Part shown: in pieces, positions 9,079 to 15,864 of the stretch | How positions within the stretch are numbered: the stretch's first letter is position 1 | Layout of the letters: each line of letters opens with the position of its first letter | Assembly: GCF_016863175.1 (NCBI RefSeq) | Contig: NZ_BOOJ01000032.1 | Location: 247,938-311,937 of the forward strand | Length of the DNA: 64,000 bases | Direction of reading: 5' to 3' | Origin: Paraplanobispora siamensis | GTDB lineage: Bacteria > Actinomycetota > Actinomycetes > Streptosporangiales > Streptosporangiaceae | Notes under the pieces: generated by a model | The model's database searches: none | The model's input: only the letters and a program-made list of their open reading frames with translations | Told to the model about the DNA's origin: nothing | Position numbers and translations under genes: made by a program

Positions 9079-9132
9079 GGGGCCCATCAGTCATTCACAT
9101 CCGATGGGGCCCACCAGTCATTCGCAAACGTC
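9079..9132. repeat. 27-bp tandem repeat in divergent promoter region
   Basis: Two head-to-tail copies (9079-9105 and 9106-9132) match at 21 of 27 positions, with 19 of 21 in the first part (GGGGCCCAyCAGTCATTCrC). They sit in the 235-base spacer between the divergent serine hydrolase and the small membrane protein, 30 bases before the latter's start, where a regulator or RNA polymerase would bind. Confidence 0.6.
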
Positions 9133-9161
9133 TTCCAAGCGCTCCGCTCCAGGATGCGATC

Positions 9162-9749
9162 ATGAGTCGCTCGCGCCGCCCCCGCACAGCCCGCCCGAAG
9201 CGGCCCGCCGCCGGCCGGGCCCGTCGCGACGGCACCTCCGTCGAGTCACTCCTGAAGACGGTCCTCTACGTGATCTTCGTGCTCACCCCGAGCGTGGGAT
9301 GGACCACGGCGGCCACCGTTCAGGTGGCGCCCGACATCCGGCTGGCGATCGACGAGAGCGCCGCGACCGGAACCGTGACGGTCCTGGAGTGCGGGTATCG
9401 GAAGTACGCCGGCAGCTCCAGGGAGTGGCGCTACTGCGAGGGGGACTTCGTCTACGACGCCACCGGTGAGGAGGTGCGGGTCATGGCCTACGGAAGGGCC
9501 GATCCCGACGACGTCTATGCCGCGCGGATCAACGCGGAACGGGACGAGGCCGCGCTGCGGGGGGTGAAGGGTGTGCTGGCCCCGCTGACGCGCGCGTTCG
9601 TCGGTGTGATCCTTCTGGGCGTGACGCTGATGGGCCTGGTGTTCTTCTCCTCGCTGGAAAGGTGGTGGCCGTTCATGCCCGTCGCCGGCGCGGTGGCCGT
9701 GACAGGAGTGGTGGGCACGATCGCCAGCATGATCGCGTCCAACACCTGA
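9162..9749 (+). CDS. Predicted three-TM membrane protein of unknown function
   Basis: A 195-aa protein. A basic N-terminus (many R and K within the first 27 residues) precedes a first hydrophobic segment at about 32-53, a soluble part of about 85 residues with CGYRKYAG and YCEGDF (two cysteines that could pair outside the membrane), and two further hydrophobic segments near the C-terminus (VILLGVTLMGLVFFSS and VAGAVAVTGVVGTIASMIA). The ATG at 9162 follows AGGA; an upstream in-frame start at 8949 would translate the repeat region and is rejected. No family was recognised. Its downstream neighbour is a separately promoted TetR gene. Confidence 0.65.
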   Translation: MSRSRRPRTARPKRPAAGRARRDGTSVESLLKTVLYVIFVLTPSVGWTTAATVQVAPDIRLAIDESAATGTVTVLECGYRKYAGSSREWRYCEGDFVYDATGEEVRVMAYGRADPDDVYAARINAERDEAALRGVKGVLAPLTRAFVGVILLGVTLMGLVFFSSLERWWPFMPVAGAVAVTGVVGTIASMIASNT

Positions 9750-9789
9750 CGGCCGGTGTTCGGGAAGCCGCCGAGCTGAGCGGGTGAGC

Positions 9790-9828
9790 TTGTCATGAAT
9801 TAAATGACCAAATAGCCTCATACGGTCA
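9790..9828 (+). promoter_or_regulatory. Promoter and overlapping inverted-repeat operator of tetR-rph pair
   Basis: TTGTCA (9790-9795), a 17-base spacer and TAGCCT (9813-9818) form a good vegetative-type promoter. An inverted repeat TGACC (9805-9809) N14 GGTCA (9824-9828) brackets the -10 box, the usual place for TetR autorepression. Translation of the TetR gene starts at 9848. Confidence 0.55.
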
Positions 9829-9847
9829 AACAAATGAGGTGAGACTC

Positions 9848-10555
9848 ATGGTCAAGGCGGGGCGGCCCTCGCGGGACCCGGCGCGCCAGCTCGAACGCGC
9901 GCACCGGATCCTCGACGCGGTGGCCGAGCTGATCCTGCGCTGGGGTTACGACAAGACCACGATCGACGACGTGGCCAGGCGCGCCGGTGTCGCCAAGGGC
10001 ACCATCTACCTGCACTGGAAGACCCGCGACGACATCTTCGCCGCGCTGCTGCGCCGTGAGCGGGTCCGCATGCTGGCCCAGGTGCGAGAGCGGGCGCCTG
10101 CGACGCTGAGCGGGCTGTTCGGCGAGTTCGCCCGCGGGGTGCTGGGGCGGCCGCTGCTCAAGGCGGCGCTGACGGGTGACTCCGAGGTGCTCGGCAAGCT
10201 CGTCCGGGAGAAGCGCGACGATCCCGCCCGGCTGCAGATCGGCGGCGCCTATGAGGACTACCTGGCCGAGCTGGTCAAGCACGGCGCGCTGCGCCCGGAC
10301 GCGGGCGAGCACATGCTGATCGTCAACTCGATCGTGTACGGGTTCCTGTGCCTGCCCGACACGCTGCCCGAGGGGGCCAGGCCGTCCGGCGACCGGATCG
10401 CCGACCTGGTCGCCGACACCATCGAGCGCGCCCTGGGCACGGGCCGCGACCTGCCCGCCGCCGACGCCGAGGCCGTCGCGCGGGCCACCGCTGGCTTCCT
10501 CGAGGCCGCGGCCGAACTCGCCGGGCGCAAGCTCGCTCTGTCCATGGAGGTATGA
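9848..10555 (+). CDS. TetR/AcrR family repressor
   Basis: A 235-aa regulator with the N-terminal TetR helix-turn-helix at about residues 20-60 (RILDAVAELILRWGYDKTTIDDVARRAGVAKGTIYLHW, given here as separate family motifs TTIDDVA, GVAKGTIY) and an alpha-helical ligand domain with LYGF-like LPDTLPEG segments. The ATG at 9848 is favoured over the GTG at 9839 because GAGGTGA fits as its ribosome site. One base separates its stop from the start of the next gene, so the pair is co-transcribed; the repressor most likely controls itself and the phosphotransferase-like gene through the inverted repeat at 9805-9828. Confidence 0.88.
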   Translation: MVKAGRPSRDPARQLERAHRILDAVAELILRWGYDKTTIDDVARRAGVAKGTIYLHWKTRDDIFAALLRRERVRMLAQVRERAPATLSGLFGEFARGVLGRPLLKAALTGDSEVLGKLVREKRDDPARLQIGGAYEDYLAELVKHGALRPDAGEHMLIVNSIVYGFLCLPDTLPEGARPSGDRIADLVADTIERALGTGRDLPAADAEAVARATAGFLEAAAELAGRKLALSMEV

Positions 10556-10556
10556 G

Positions 10557-13046
10557 ATGACAACCGTCCTCCCTCTCGGCGACGCCGCGGCCGACCTGGC
10601 CACCGCCGGCGGAAAGGGCGCCTCCCTGGCCGAGCTGACCGCGGCGGGGCTGCCGGTCCCCGGTGGATTCCTCGTCACGACCGAGGCCTACCGGGTCTTC
10701 GTAGCCGGGTTCCAGGAGGAGATCCTGCGCGCGGTCTCCGGCGATCCCGGGCGCATCCCGTCGCTGTTCGCCGCGCACGAGGTGCCCGGTGAGATCGCCG
10801 GGGAGATCACGCGGGCCTACGAGGCGCTCGGTGACGACGTGCCCGTGGCGGTGCGCTCGTCGGCCACCGCCGAGGATCTGCCCGGCATGTCGTTCGCCGG
10901 CCAGCAGGACACCTATCTCGACATCAGGGGCCCCGCCCTGCTGGATGCGGTCAAGCGCTGCTGGGCCTCGCTGTGGAACCCGCGCGCCATCGCCTACCGC
11001 GAGCAGAACGGCGTGCCCCACGCCGGCGTCGCGCTGGCCGTGGTCGTCCAGGAGCTGGTGGACGCCGACGCGGCCGGGATCATGTTCACCGCCGACCCGG
11101 TCACCGGCGCCCGAGACGAGATCGTCATCAACGCCTCATGGGGTCTGGGCGAGGCGGTCGTCGGCGGCCAGGTCACCCCTGACACGGTCGTCGTGTCCGG
11201 CGGCGAGGTCACCGCCGCCCGGATCGGCGACAAACGGGTCATGACGGTGCGCACCGGGGACGGCACCAGGGAGCGGCCCGTCCCCGGCGACCTGCGCGAG
11301 GCGCCCGTGCTGGACCGGGGGCAGGCGCTGGAGCTGGCCGAGCTCGGCGCCCGCATCCAGGACCTGTACGGCGTGCCCGTGGACGTGGAGTGGGCCAGGC
11401 GCGACGGCGCGTTCGCCATCGTGCAGGCCCGCCCGATCACCGGCATCAAGCCCCCGTTCGAGGAGTGGAACGACAGTCTCAAGGGCGAGTACCTGTGGAC
11501 CGCGGGCAACCTCGGCGAGGCCATCCCCGATGTGATGACGCCGATCACGTGGTCGTTCGTCCGGACGTTCATCGAGGAGGCCATGTCCGCCTCGGCGCTG
11601 CCCGGCTTCGACCTGGTCGGCAACATCGGCGGGCGCTTCTACATGAACCTGAGCGTCGTCCACTCCGTCGCCGGCGCCCTGGGCATGAAGAACAGGCTGA
11701 GCGCGGTCGAGCAGGTCTTCGGCAAGCTCCCTCCCGGCCTGGAGGTGCCCCTGGTACGGGCGTCGCGCTGGGAGATCATCAAGCGTGTGCTGCCCATGGC
11801 CGTGCGCCTCCGGCGGCGCGTGCGCGAGAACATGAAGACCATGCGGGCCTTCCTCGCCGACTCCCCGCGGCGCTGCGAGGAACTGCGCGGACGCATCGCC
11901 GAGACCGCCACCGGCGCCGAGCTGGCCGGCCTGTGGGAACGGGAGATCCGGGCGCAGCTCGTCATCTCCTCCCGCATGCTGGAGGCCGCCGGTCGCCAGG
12001 GCGGCGCCACGCTCGTCTGGACCCGCGACCGGTTGCGCCGGATGGTGGGCGAGGCCGACGCCGAGGCCATGCTGACCGGCGTCAACGCCGACGGCGAGCT
12101 GGCCAGCATGGGCCCGGTGCTGGGCCTGGCCCGGCTGGCCCGGGGCGAGATCAGCAGGGACGAGTTCGCCCGCAGGTACGGACATCGCGGCCCCCACGAG
12201 TTCGAGGTCTCGATCCCCCGGCCGGGCGAGGACCCGGCCTGGATCGACTCCCAGCTCGCGGGCCTGAGCGACCTGCGCGAGGACACCGAGGCGCTGCTCG
12301 AACGCCGGCGTGAGGCCAGGGAGGCGGCGTGGGCCCGTTTCGCGCGACGTTACCCCCGCAAGGTGCGCCGGACGCGGGCCAGGGTCGCCCGGTGGAACGC
12401 GGTCGTGCGCGACCGGGAGAGCGCGCGTTCGGAGAACACGCGGGCGTTCTGGGTGCTGCGGGCGTTCGCCGTCCGGGCCGGGGAGCTGACCGGGGCCGGT
12501 GACGACGTCTTCCACCTCTACCTTCCCGAACTGCTCGCGCTGCTGCGCGGAGACCGGGACGTGCTGGACAGGGTGCCGTCGCGCCGGGCCACCTACGAGC
12601 GGTACGCGGCCCTGCCGCCCTACCCCGCCCTGATCGTGGGCCACTTCGACCCCGTGCGCTGGGCCGCCGACCCGGACCGCCGGGCCGACGTCTACGACGC
12701 GCGTGGCGCCGCCGTCCCGGTGAGCGAGACCGTGACCGGTTTCCCCGGCGCGCCCGGCGTCGTCGAGGGCGTCGCCAGGGTGATCTCGGGGCCCGAGGAG
12801 GGCGGGCGCCTCAAGTCCGGCGAGATCCTGGTGACGACGCTGACGAACGTGGGCTGGACGCCGATGTTCCCGCGCGCCGCCGCCGTGGTGACCGACATGG
12901 GCGCGCCGCTGTCGCACGCCTCGATCGTGGCGCGCGAGCTGGGCATCCCCGCCGTGGTCGGCACCGGGAACGCCACCATGCGGCTGCGCGACGGCGATCG
13001 CGTCAGGGTGGACGGAGAGCGGGGCACGGTCGAGTTGCTTGGGTGA
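10557..13046 (+). CDS. Rifampin-phosphotransferase-like / PEP-utilising enzyme (copy 1)
   Basis: An 829-aa enzyme. Residues 1-300 form the PPDK/PEP-synthase ATP-grasp domain (GGKGASLAEL, VAVRSSATAEDLPG.SFAGQQDT, FTADPVTG). Residues about 305-720 are a helical middle domain (EWNDSLKGEYLWTAGNLGEA). Residues about 730-829 are the swivelling phosphohistidine domain, with GAPLSHASIVARELGIPAVV giving catalytic His787. The PEP-binding TIM barrel of true PEP synthase is absent, which is the domain plan of rifampin phosphotransferase (ATP + drug to phospho-drug + AMP + Pi). The substrate need not be rifampin. It is coupled to the upstream TetR, with GGAGG inside the tetR end. A paralogue lies at 39.6 kb. 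Confidence 0.8.
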   Translation: MTTVLPLGDAAADLATAGGKGASLAELTAAGLPVPGGFLVTTEAYRVFVAGFQEEILRAVSGDPGRIPSLFAAHEVPGEIAGEITRAYEALGDDVPVAVRSSATAEDLPGMSFAGQQDTYLDIRGPALLDAVKRCWASLWNPRAIAYREQNGVPHAGVALAVVVQELVDADAAGIMFTADPVTGARDEIVINASWGLGEAVVGGQVTPDTVVVSGGEVTAARIGDKRVMTVRTGDGTRERPVPGDLREAPVLDRGQALELAELGARIQDLYGVPVDVEWARRDGAFAIVQARPITGIKPPFEEWNDSLKGEYLWTAGNLGEAIPDVMTPITWSFVRTFIEEAMSASALPGFDLVGNIGGRFYMNLSVVHSVAGALGMKNRLSAVEQVFGKLPPGLEVPLVRASRWEIIKRVLPMAVRLRRRVRENMKTMRAFLADSPRRCEELRGRIAETATGAELAGLWEREIRAQLVISSRMLEAAGRQGGATLVWTRDRLRRMVGEADAEAMLTGVNADGELASMGPVLGLARLARGEISRDEFARRYGHRGPHEFEVSIPRPGEDPAWIDSQLAGLSDLREDTEALLERRREAREAAWARFARRYPRKVRRTRARVARWNAVVRDRESARSENTRAFWVLRAFAVRAGELTGAGDDVFHLYLPELLALLRGDRDVLDRVPSRRATYERYAALPPYPALIVGHFDPVRWAADPDRRADVYDARGAAVPVSETVTGFPGAPGVVEGVARVISGPEEGGRLKSGEILVTTLTNVGWTPMFPRAAAVVTDMGAPLSHASIVARELGIPAVVGTGNATMRLRDGDRVRVDGERGTVELLG

Positions 13047-13065
13047 TCCGCCGGGTGGGCGGATC
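13045..13065 (+). terminator. Hairpin terminator over the phosphotransferase stop
   Basis: GATCCGCC (13045-13052), loop GGGTG, GGCGGATC (13058-13065): a perfect 8-bp stem that begins within the stop codon. No T tract follows, as usual at this GC content. Confidence 0.55.
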
Positions 13066-13070
13066 CCCTC

Positions 13071-13262
13071 TCAGCCGCCGCAGCCGCCTCCGGCGTGGTC
13101 GCTCGATCCGCTGGCGCAGCCGCCGTCATAGGCGCTGACGGCACTGGTGGAGCCGACTCCCCGGGTTGCCGCAGTTCCTCCTCCAGCGCCGGGCCGCCCA
13201 CCGGGCCGAGGCCGTGCAGCTGCGGCGAGGCCGCCCGGCAAGCCGTACAGCACGGCTGCCAC
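13071..13262 (-). pseudogene. Possible C-terminal remnant ending in Gly/Cys-rich tail
   Basis: The 300 bases between the phosphotransferase and the next gene hold no intact gene. On the minus strand a short open frame contains VAAVLYGLPGG and ends YDGGCASGSSDHAGGGCGG, a Gly/Cys tail that resembles the C-terminus of actinobacterial TIGR04222-type membrane proteins. No start signal or N-terminal domain is present. It may be a decayed end of such a gene or chance; confidence is low. Confidence 0.25.
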
Positions 13263-13346
13263 CTCCAGGCCACCGGACAGGCCCGGCGCCCTCGTGGTGA
13301 TCGAGAAGGCCGGCCTGCTCGCGAGGCCGGGGCTCCTCGGTGTGCC

Positions 13347-13943
13347 TCAGGCGGTCCAGTGCGGGTCGCGGCCGAGATAGCGCAGCAGGGCCGCCACGTC
13401 GTCGTCGCCCTCCGCCTCCGGCAGAGCCGTGGCGTAGGCGCCCCAGGCCCGCACGGGGTCGACGATCACCCGGGCGGTGGGCATCAGCGCCCGGGCCAGT
13501 TCCGGTGAGAGCGGCGAGGTCTGACCGGTGGCCACGGCGATGTCCCACGCGTGGACGGCGGCGTCCAGGGCGCAGGCGCCCACGGCGAGATCGGCCGGGA
13601 GGGAATGCGGGGGAACCGGGGTCGGTACGGCGTCCGCGTTCCGGGCGACGGTGGCGAACGCGGCGGCGGAGGCGCGCATCGCCCGGTCGGCGATCTCGGC
13701 GGGATCCGTGGTCAGCGTTCCGGAGGGGGCGAAGGGGTCCTCGTCGGGGCCGGGGCCGCCGGTGATCGCGGCGGCGAAGCCGATCTGGTCGCCGGCCGCG
13801 TGCTGCAGCACCTGGGCGGTCGTCCAGTGCTCGCACGGGGTGGCCCGGTCCCAGTCCGGCCCGGCGACGCCCGCCACGGCTGTGCGCAGTGCCGCGTGGG
13901 CGGCGTCGAGGATCTCCCAGCGGGTGGCGGTGCTCTGGCCCAT
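13347..13943 (-). CDS. TIGR03086-like metal-binding protein (second copy)
   Basis: A 198-aa protein of the mycothiol-dependent maleylpyruvate-isomerase/DinB fold. ATPCEHWTTAQVLQHAAGDQIGF near residues 38-60 holds the first metal-ligand region, and ALDAAVHAWDIAVATGQ near residues 135-150 the later histidine, as in the TIGR03086 group. The ATG at 13943 follows GGAAGGA at a good distance. Related to, but clearly diverged from, the protein encoded at 442-1062. It stands alone, convergent with the upstream phosphotransferase, with an inverted repeat in its upstream region. The cellular reaction is unknown; a metal-dependent thiol transfer or isomerisation is the family expectation. Confidence 0.78.
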   Translation of the reverse strand: MGQSTATRWEILDAAHAALRTAVAGVAGPDWDRATPCEHWTTAQVLQHAAGDQIGFAAAITGGPGPDEDPFAPSGTLTTDPAEIADRAMRASAAAFATVARNADAVPTPVPPHSLPADLAVGACALDAAVHAWDIAVATGQTSPLSPELARALMPTARVIVDPVRAWGAYATALPEAEGDDDVAALLRYLGRDPHWTA

Positions 13944-14019
13944 CGTGTGTTCCTTCCAGTCGTGGCGGCCCGAGGCGTCCGGCTCCGTCCGCCGCGGCAT
14001 GCCTCCACTATATCAGAAC

Positions 14020-14034
14020 GGAATCATCTATTCC
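14020..14034. promoter_or_regulatory. Inverted repeat GGAAT-N5-ATTCC upstream of TIGR03086 gene
   Basis: Perfect 5-bp arms lie 77 bases before the start at 13943, just upstream of a TATAGT (minus strand, about 14005-14010) that could serve as -10. The position suits an operator; no regulator gene is adjacent. Confidence 0.35.
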
Positions 14035-14100
14035 AGTAATGGGTCGTGTCGGCACCGGAAGGTAGGCCGGCGGCGTGCGGTGCCACTCCCTCCGGCCCGC

Positions 14101-14754
14101 TCATCCTCCCGTTCCGGCAGGCGGACGCGGGGATCCGCCCGGGGCCCGTCGCAGACGCCCGCCCAGCCGCCACGGCGCCAGGATGTTCTCGTAGTGCGGC
14201 TTCCTCTCGTACGGCTCCTCCGTGTTCTCCGCCAGGTCCCACTCCATCCCCTTGATGAGGAGCCATGACAGGACCATGAGCAGCACGAACAGCCCGGCGG
14301 ACCACCAGGCCGACGCGGCCGACCCGCGCAGGGCGATGTGCAGCCAGCCGGCCATGCTCGCGGGATAGATCACGGCGGCCGCGAAGGGCTCGCTCAGGAA
14401 GCCCGCCATGTCGTGCGGACGCCGCCGGAACTGGCCGTAGACGTCCATCCGTTCCTCGAGCCTCACTCCGGCGTGGATGATGTGGCCGCATTTCTTGATG
14501 CCGTGGAGCTCGTAGGCGAACAGTCCGGCCGTGGCGGCCAGGCCGAACCACCCGATGCCGCCCAGATCTCCGGGCATCCGTTCTCCCCGGAGGAAGAGGA
14601 TCCCGGCGCCGGTCGCGAGAGGGAGCAGCCCGAGCAGTTTCATCCGTACGGTGTCGATTTCGCGGTAGCTCTGGCAGAGCTGCGTGTAGACAAGCCGGAC
14701 GTTCTCCGTGGACTGGTCGGCGTCCGCCGTCACGTCGTCTTCGGGCGGGAGCAT
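14101..14754 (-). CDS. Predicted membrane protein of unknown function
   Basis: A 217-aa protein with an acidic N-terminus, an amphipathic helix (VRLVYTQLCQSYREIDTVRMKL), two hydrophobic segments near residues 55-90 (LLGLLPLATGAGILFL and WFGLAATAGLFAYEL) and two near residues 125-175 (AAVIYPASMAGWLHIAL and SAGLFVLLMVLSWLLI), then a basic, proline-rich tail. The ATG at 14754 is chosen because GAGGAGG stands just upstream; in-frame starts at 14787-14808 lack such a site. No enzymatic motif is visible. The pattern of a soluble N-terminal helix followed by four TMs recalls small bacterial effector-pore families, but this is not enough for a call. Confidence 0.6.
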   Translation of the reverse strand: MLPPEDDVTADADQSTENVRLVYTQLCQSYREIDTVRMKLLGLLPLATGAGILFLRGERMPGDLGGIGWFGLAATAGLFAYELHGIKKCGHIIHAGVRLEERMDVYGQFRRRPHDMAGFLSEPFAAAVIYPASMAGWLHIALRGSAASAWWSAGLFVLLMVLSWLLIKGMEWDLAENTEEPYERKPHYENILAPWRLGGRLRRAPGGSPRPPAGTGG

Positions 14755-14834
14755 CCCATCCTCCTCGGCCTGGAGATTCCAGCTCATCATCGGTCTGGAG
14801 GGCTTCACCGTGAAGCAGCAGCCGCGCCCGTGGG

Positions 14835-15731
14835 TCAGTCGACGCAGACGAGGAAGACGTCCATGTCCCAGGCGGCCGGGGTGCCGCTCTCGTCCTCGGT
14901 GGCGAAGCCGGTGGCGCCGCTCTGGGTCGGGGAGGGAACGATCCCGGTCAGGACGACCTGGTTCTGCTGCCCGCCGTTGCCCAGGCCGACGCCGTACACC
15001 CGCTGGTCAGCGTCCGAGCACGTCACGTTGGCCGTCTTGCCGCTGGCGGAGTTGCCCTGCGGCTGTCCTGCGACCTCGACGACGTAACCGGGCGGCTGGT
15101 CGGCGCACACCCCGTAGGCGGTCACCTTCCACCGGCCCTGGAAGCCGTTCTCGTCCTCGTAGGCGTTGGCGAAGGTGAAGGTGTCCTGGATGCCGGCCTC
15201 GGTCAGGGCGACATGACCCCTGCCGCCGTCGATCCGCCCACCGCCCCCGACGGCCACCTTGCCGTTCGGGCAGGCCACCATCTCGGTCTGCGACGGCGGC
15301 GATCCGGCCGGAGCGGCGGAGCTCACGTAGGTCAGGCCGGGCAGCCGGTCGGCGCAGACGGCGTACGCCGACAGCCGCCACGAGCCGTGGAAGCCGTTGC
15401 CGTCCTCGTGCGCGGCCGCCTCGAAGAAGGACTCCAGGCGCCCGTGCTGCCGCCGGGCCACCGGCTGCAGGCGGGTCAGGACCACCTGCGCCCTGGCATC
15501 GGGCGACTGGCCCGAGGTGCCGCCCTCGATCAGGGCGCCGCCGCCGATCGCGTACTCGCCCCGGGGGCAGCGCGCCCGGACGGTCTTCTCACTGGAGGAG
15601 CTCACGCCGGTCCTGGCCGAGACCCGGTCCACGTCCGGCGCCGAGGCCGCCTCGGCCGCCGCCACCGAGAGCTGCGCCGTGAACAGTCCCGTGGCGGCCA
15701 GGAGTACGGCGAGCCGCATGTGTCGCATCAT
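14835..15731 (-). CDS. Secreted protein made of three tandem ~85-residue repeats
   Basis: A 298-aa exported protein. The signal peptide is residues 1-30 (MMRHMRLAVLLAATGLF then an Ala-rich cleavage region). The mature part is three repeats of one module. Each has a cysteine-led strand (CPRGEYAIGGGALIEGG; CPNGKVAVGGGGRIDGG; CSDADQRVYGVGLGNGG), then VVLT or VALT, then an EDGNGF/EDENGF/EDESGT box, and ends WRLSAYAVCAD, WKVTAYGVCAD or WDMDVFLVCVD. Two cysteines per module probably pair outside the cell. The ATG at 15731 follows GGGGA. No enzymatic motif is seen; a binding or surface role is likely. The third repeat is the most diverged. Confidence 0.7.
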   Translation of the reverse strand: MMRHMRLAVLLAATGLFTAQLSVAAAEAASAPDVDRVSARTGVSSSSEKTVRARCPRGEYAIGGGALIEGGTSGQSPDARAQVVLTRLQPVARRQHGRLESFFEAAAHEDGNGFHGSWRLSAYAVCADRLPGLTYVSSAAPAGSPPSQTEMVACPNGKVAVGGGGRIDGGRGHVALTEAGIQDTFTFANAYEDENGFQGRWKVTAYGVCADQPPGYVVEVAGQPQGNSASGKTANVTCSDADQRVYGVGLGNGGQQNQVVLTGIVPSPTQSGATGFATEDESGTPAAWDMDVFLVCVD

Positions 15732-15824
15732 GATGGTCCCCTTCTCGTGTGAGAACGTCACGACGCTACGGCGGGACCCGTCCGGGCGACCCGGGGTCCG
15801 CGCCGGGGATGTCCCCGGGTTCGC

Positions 15825-15864
15825 CGCGACCTCTCCCGGGGCTACGCGACCTCTCCCGGGGCTA
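15825..15864. repeat. Perfect 20-bp tandem duplication at a stop codon
   Basis: CGCGACCTCTCCCGGGGCTA occurs twice without gap (15825-15844, 15845-15864). The CTA at the end of the second copy is the TAG stop of the minus-strand RING/TerD gene, so the unit is the stop codon plus the next 17 bases, duplicated downstream. Confidence 0.9.

Noticed and set aside
10557..13046. Phosphoenolpyruvate synthase (PpsA) call for the enzyme
   Set aside because: The C-terminal PEP-binding TIM barrel is absent; the protein ends with the phosphohistidine domain, as in RPH.
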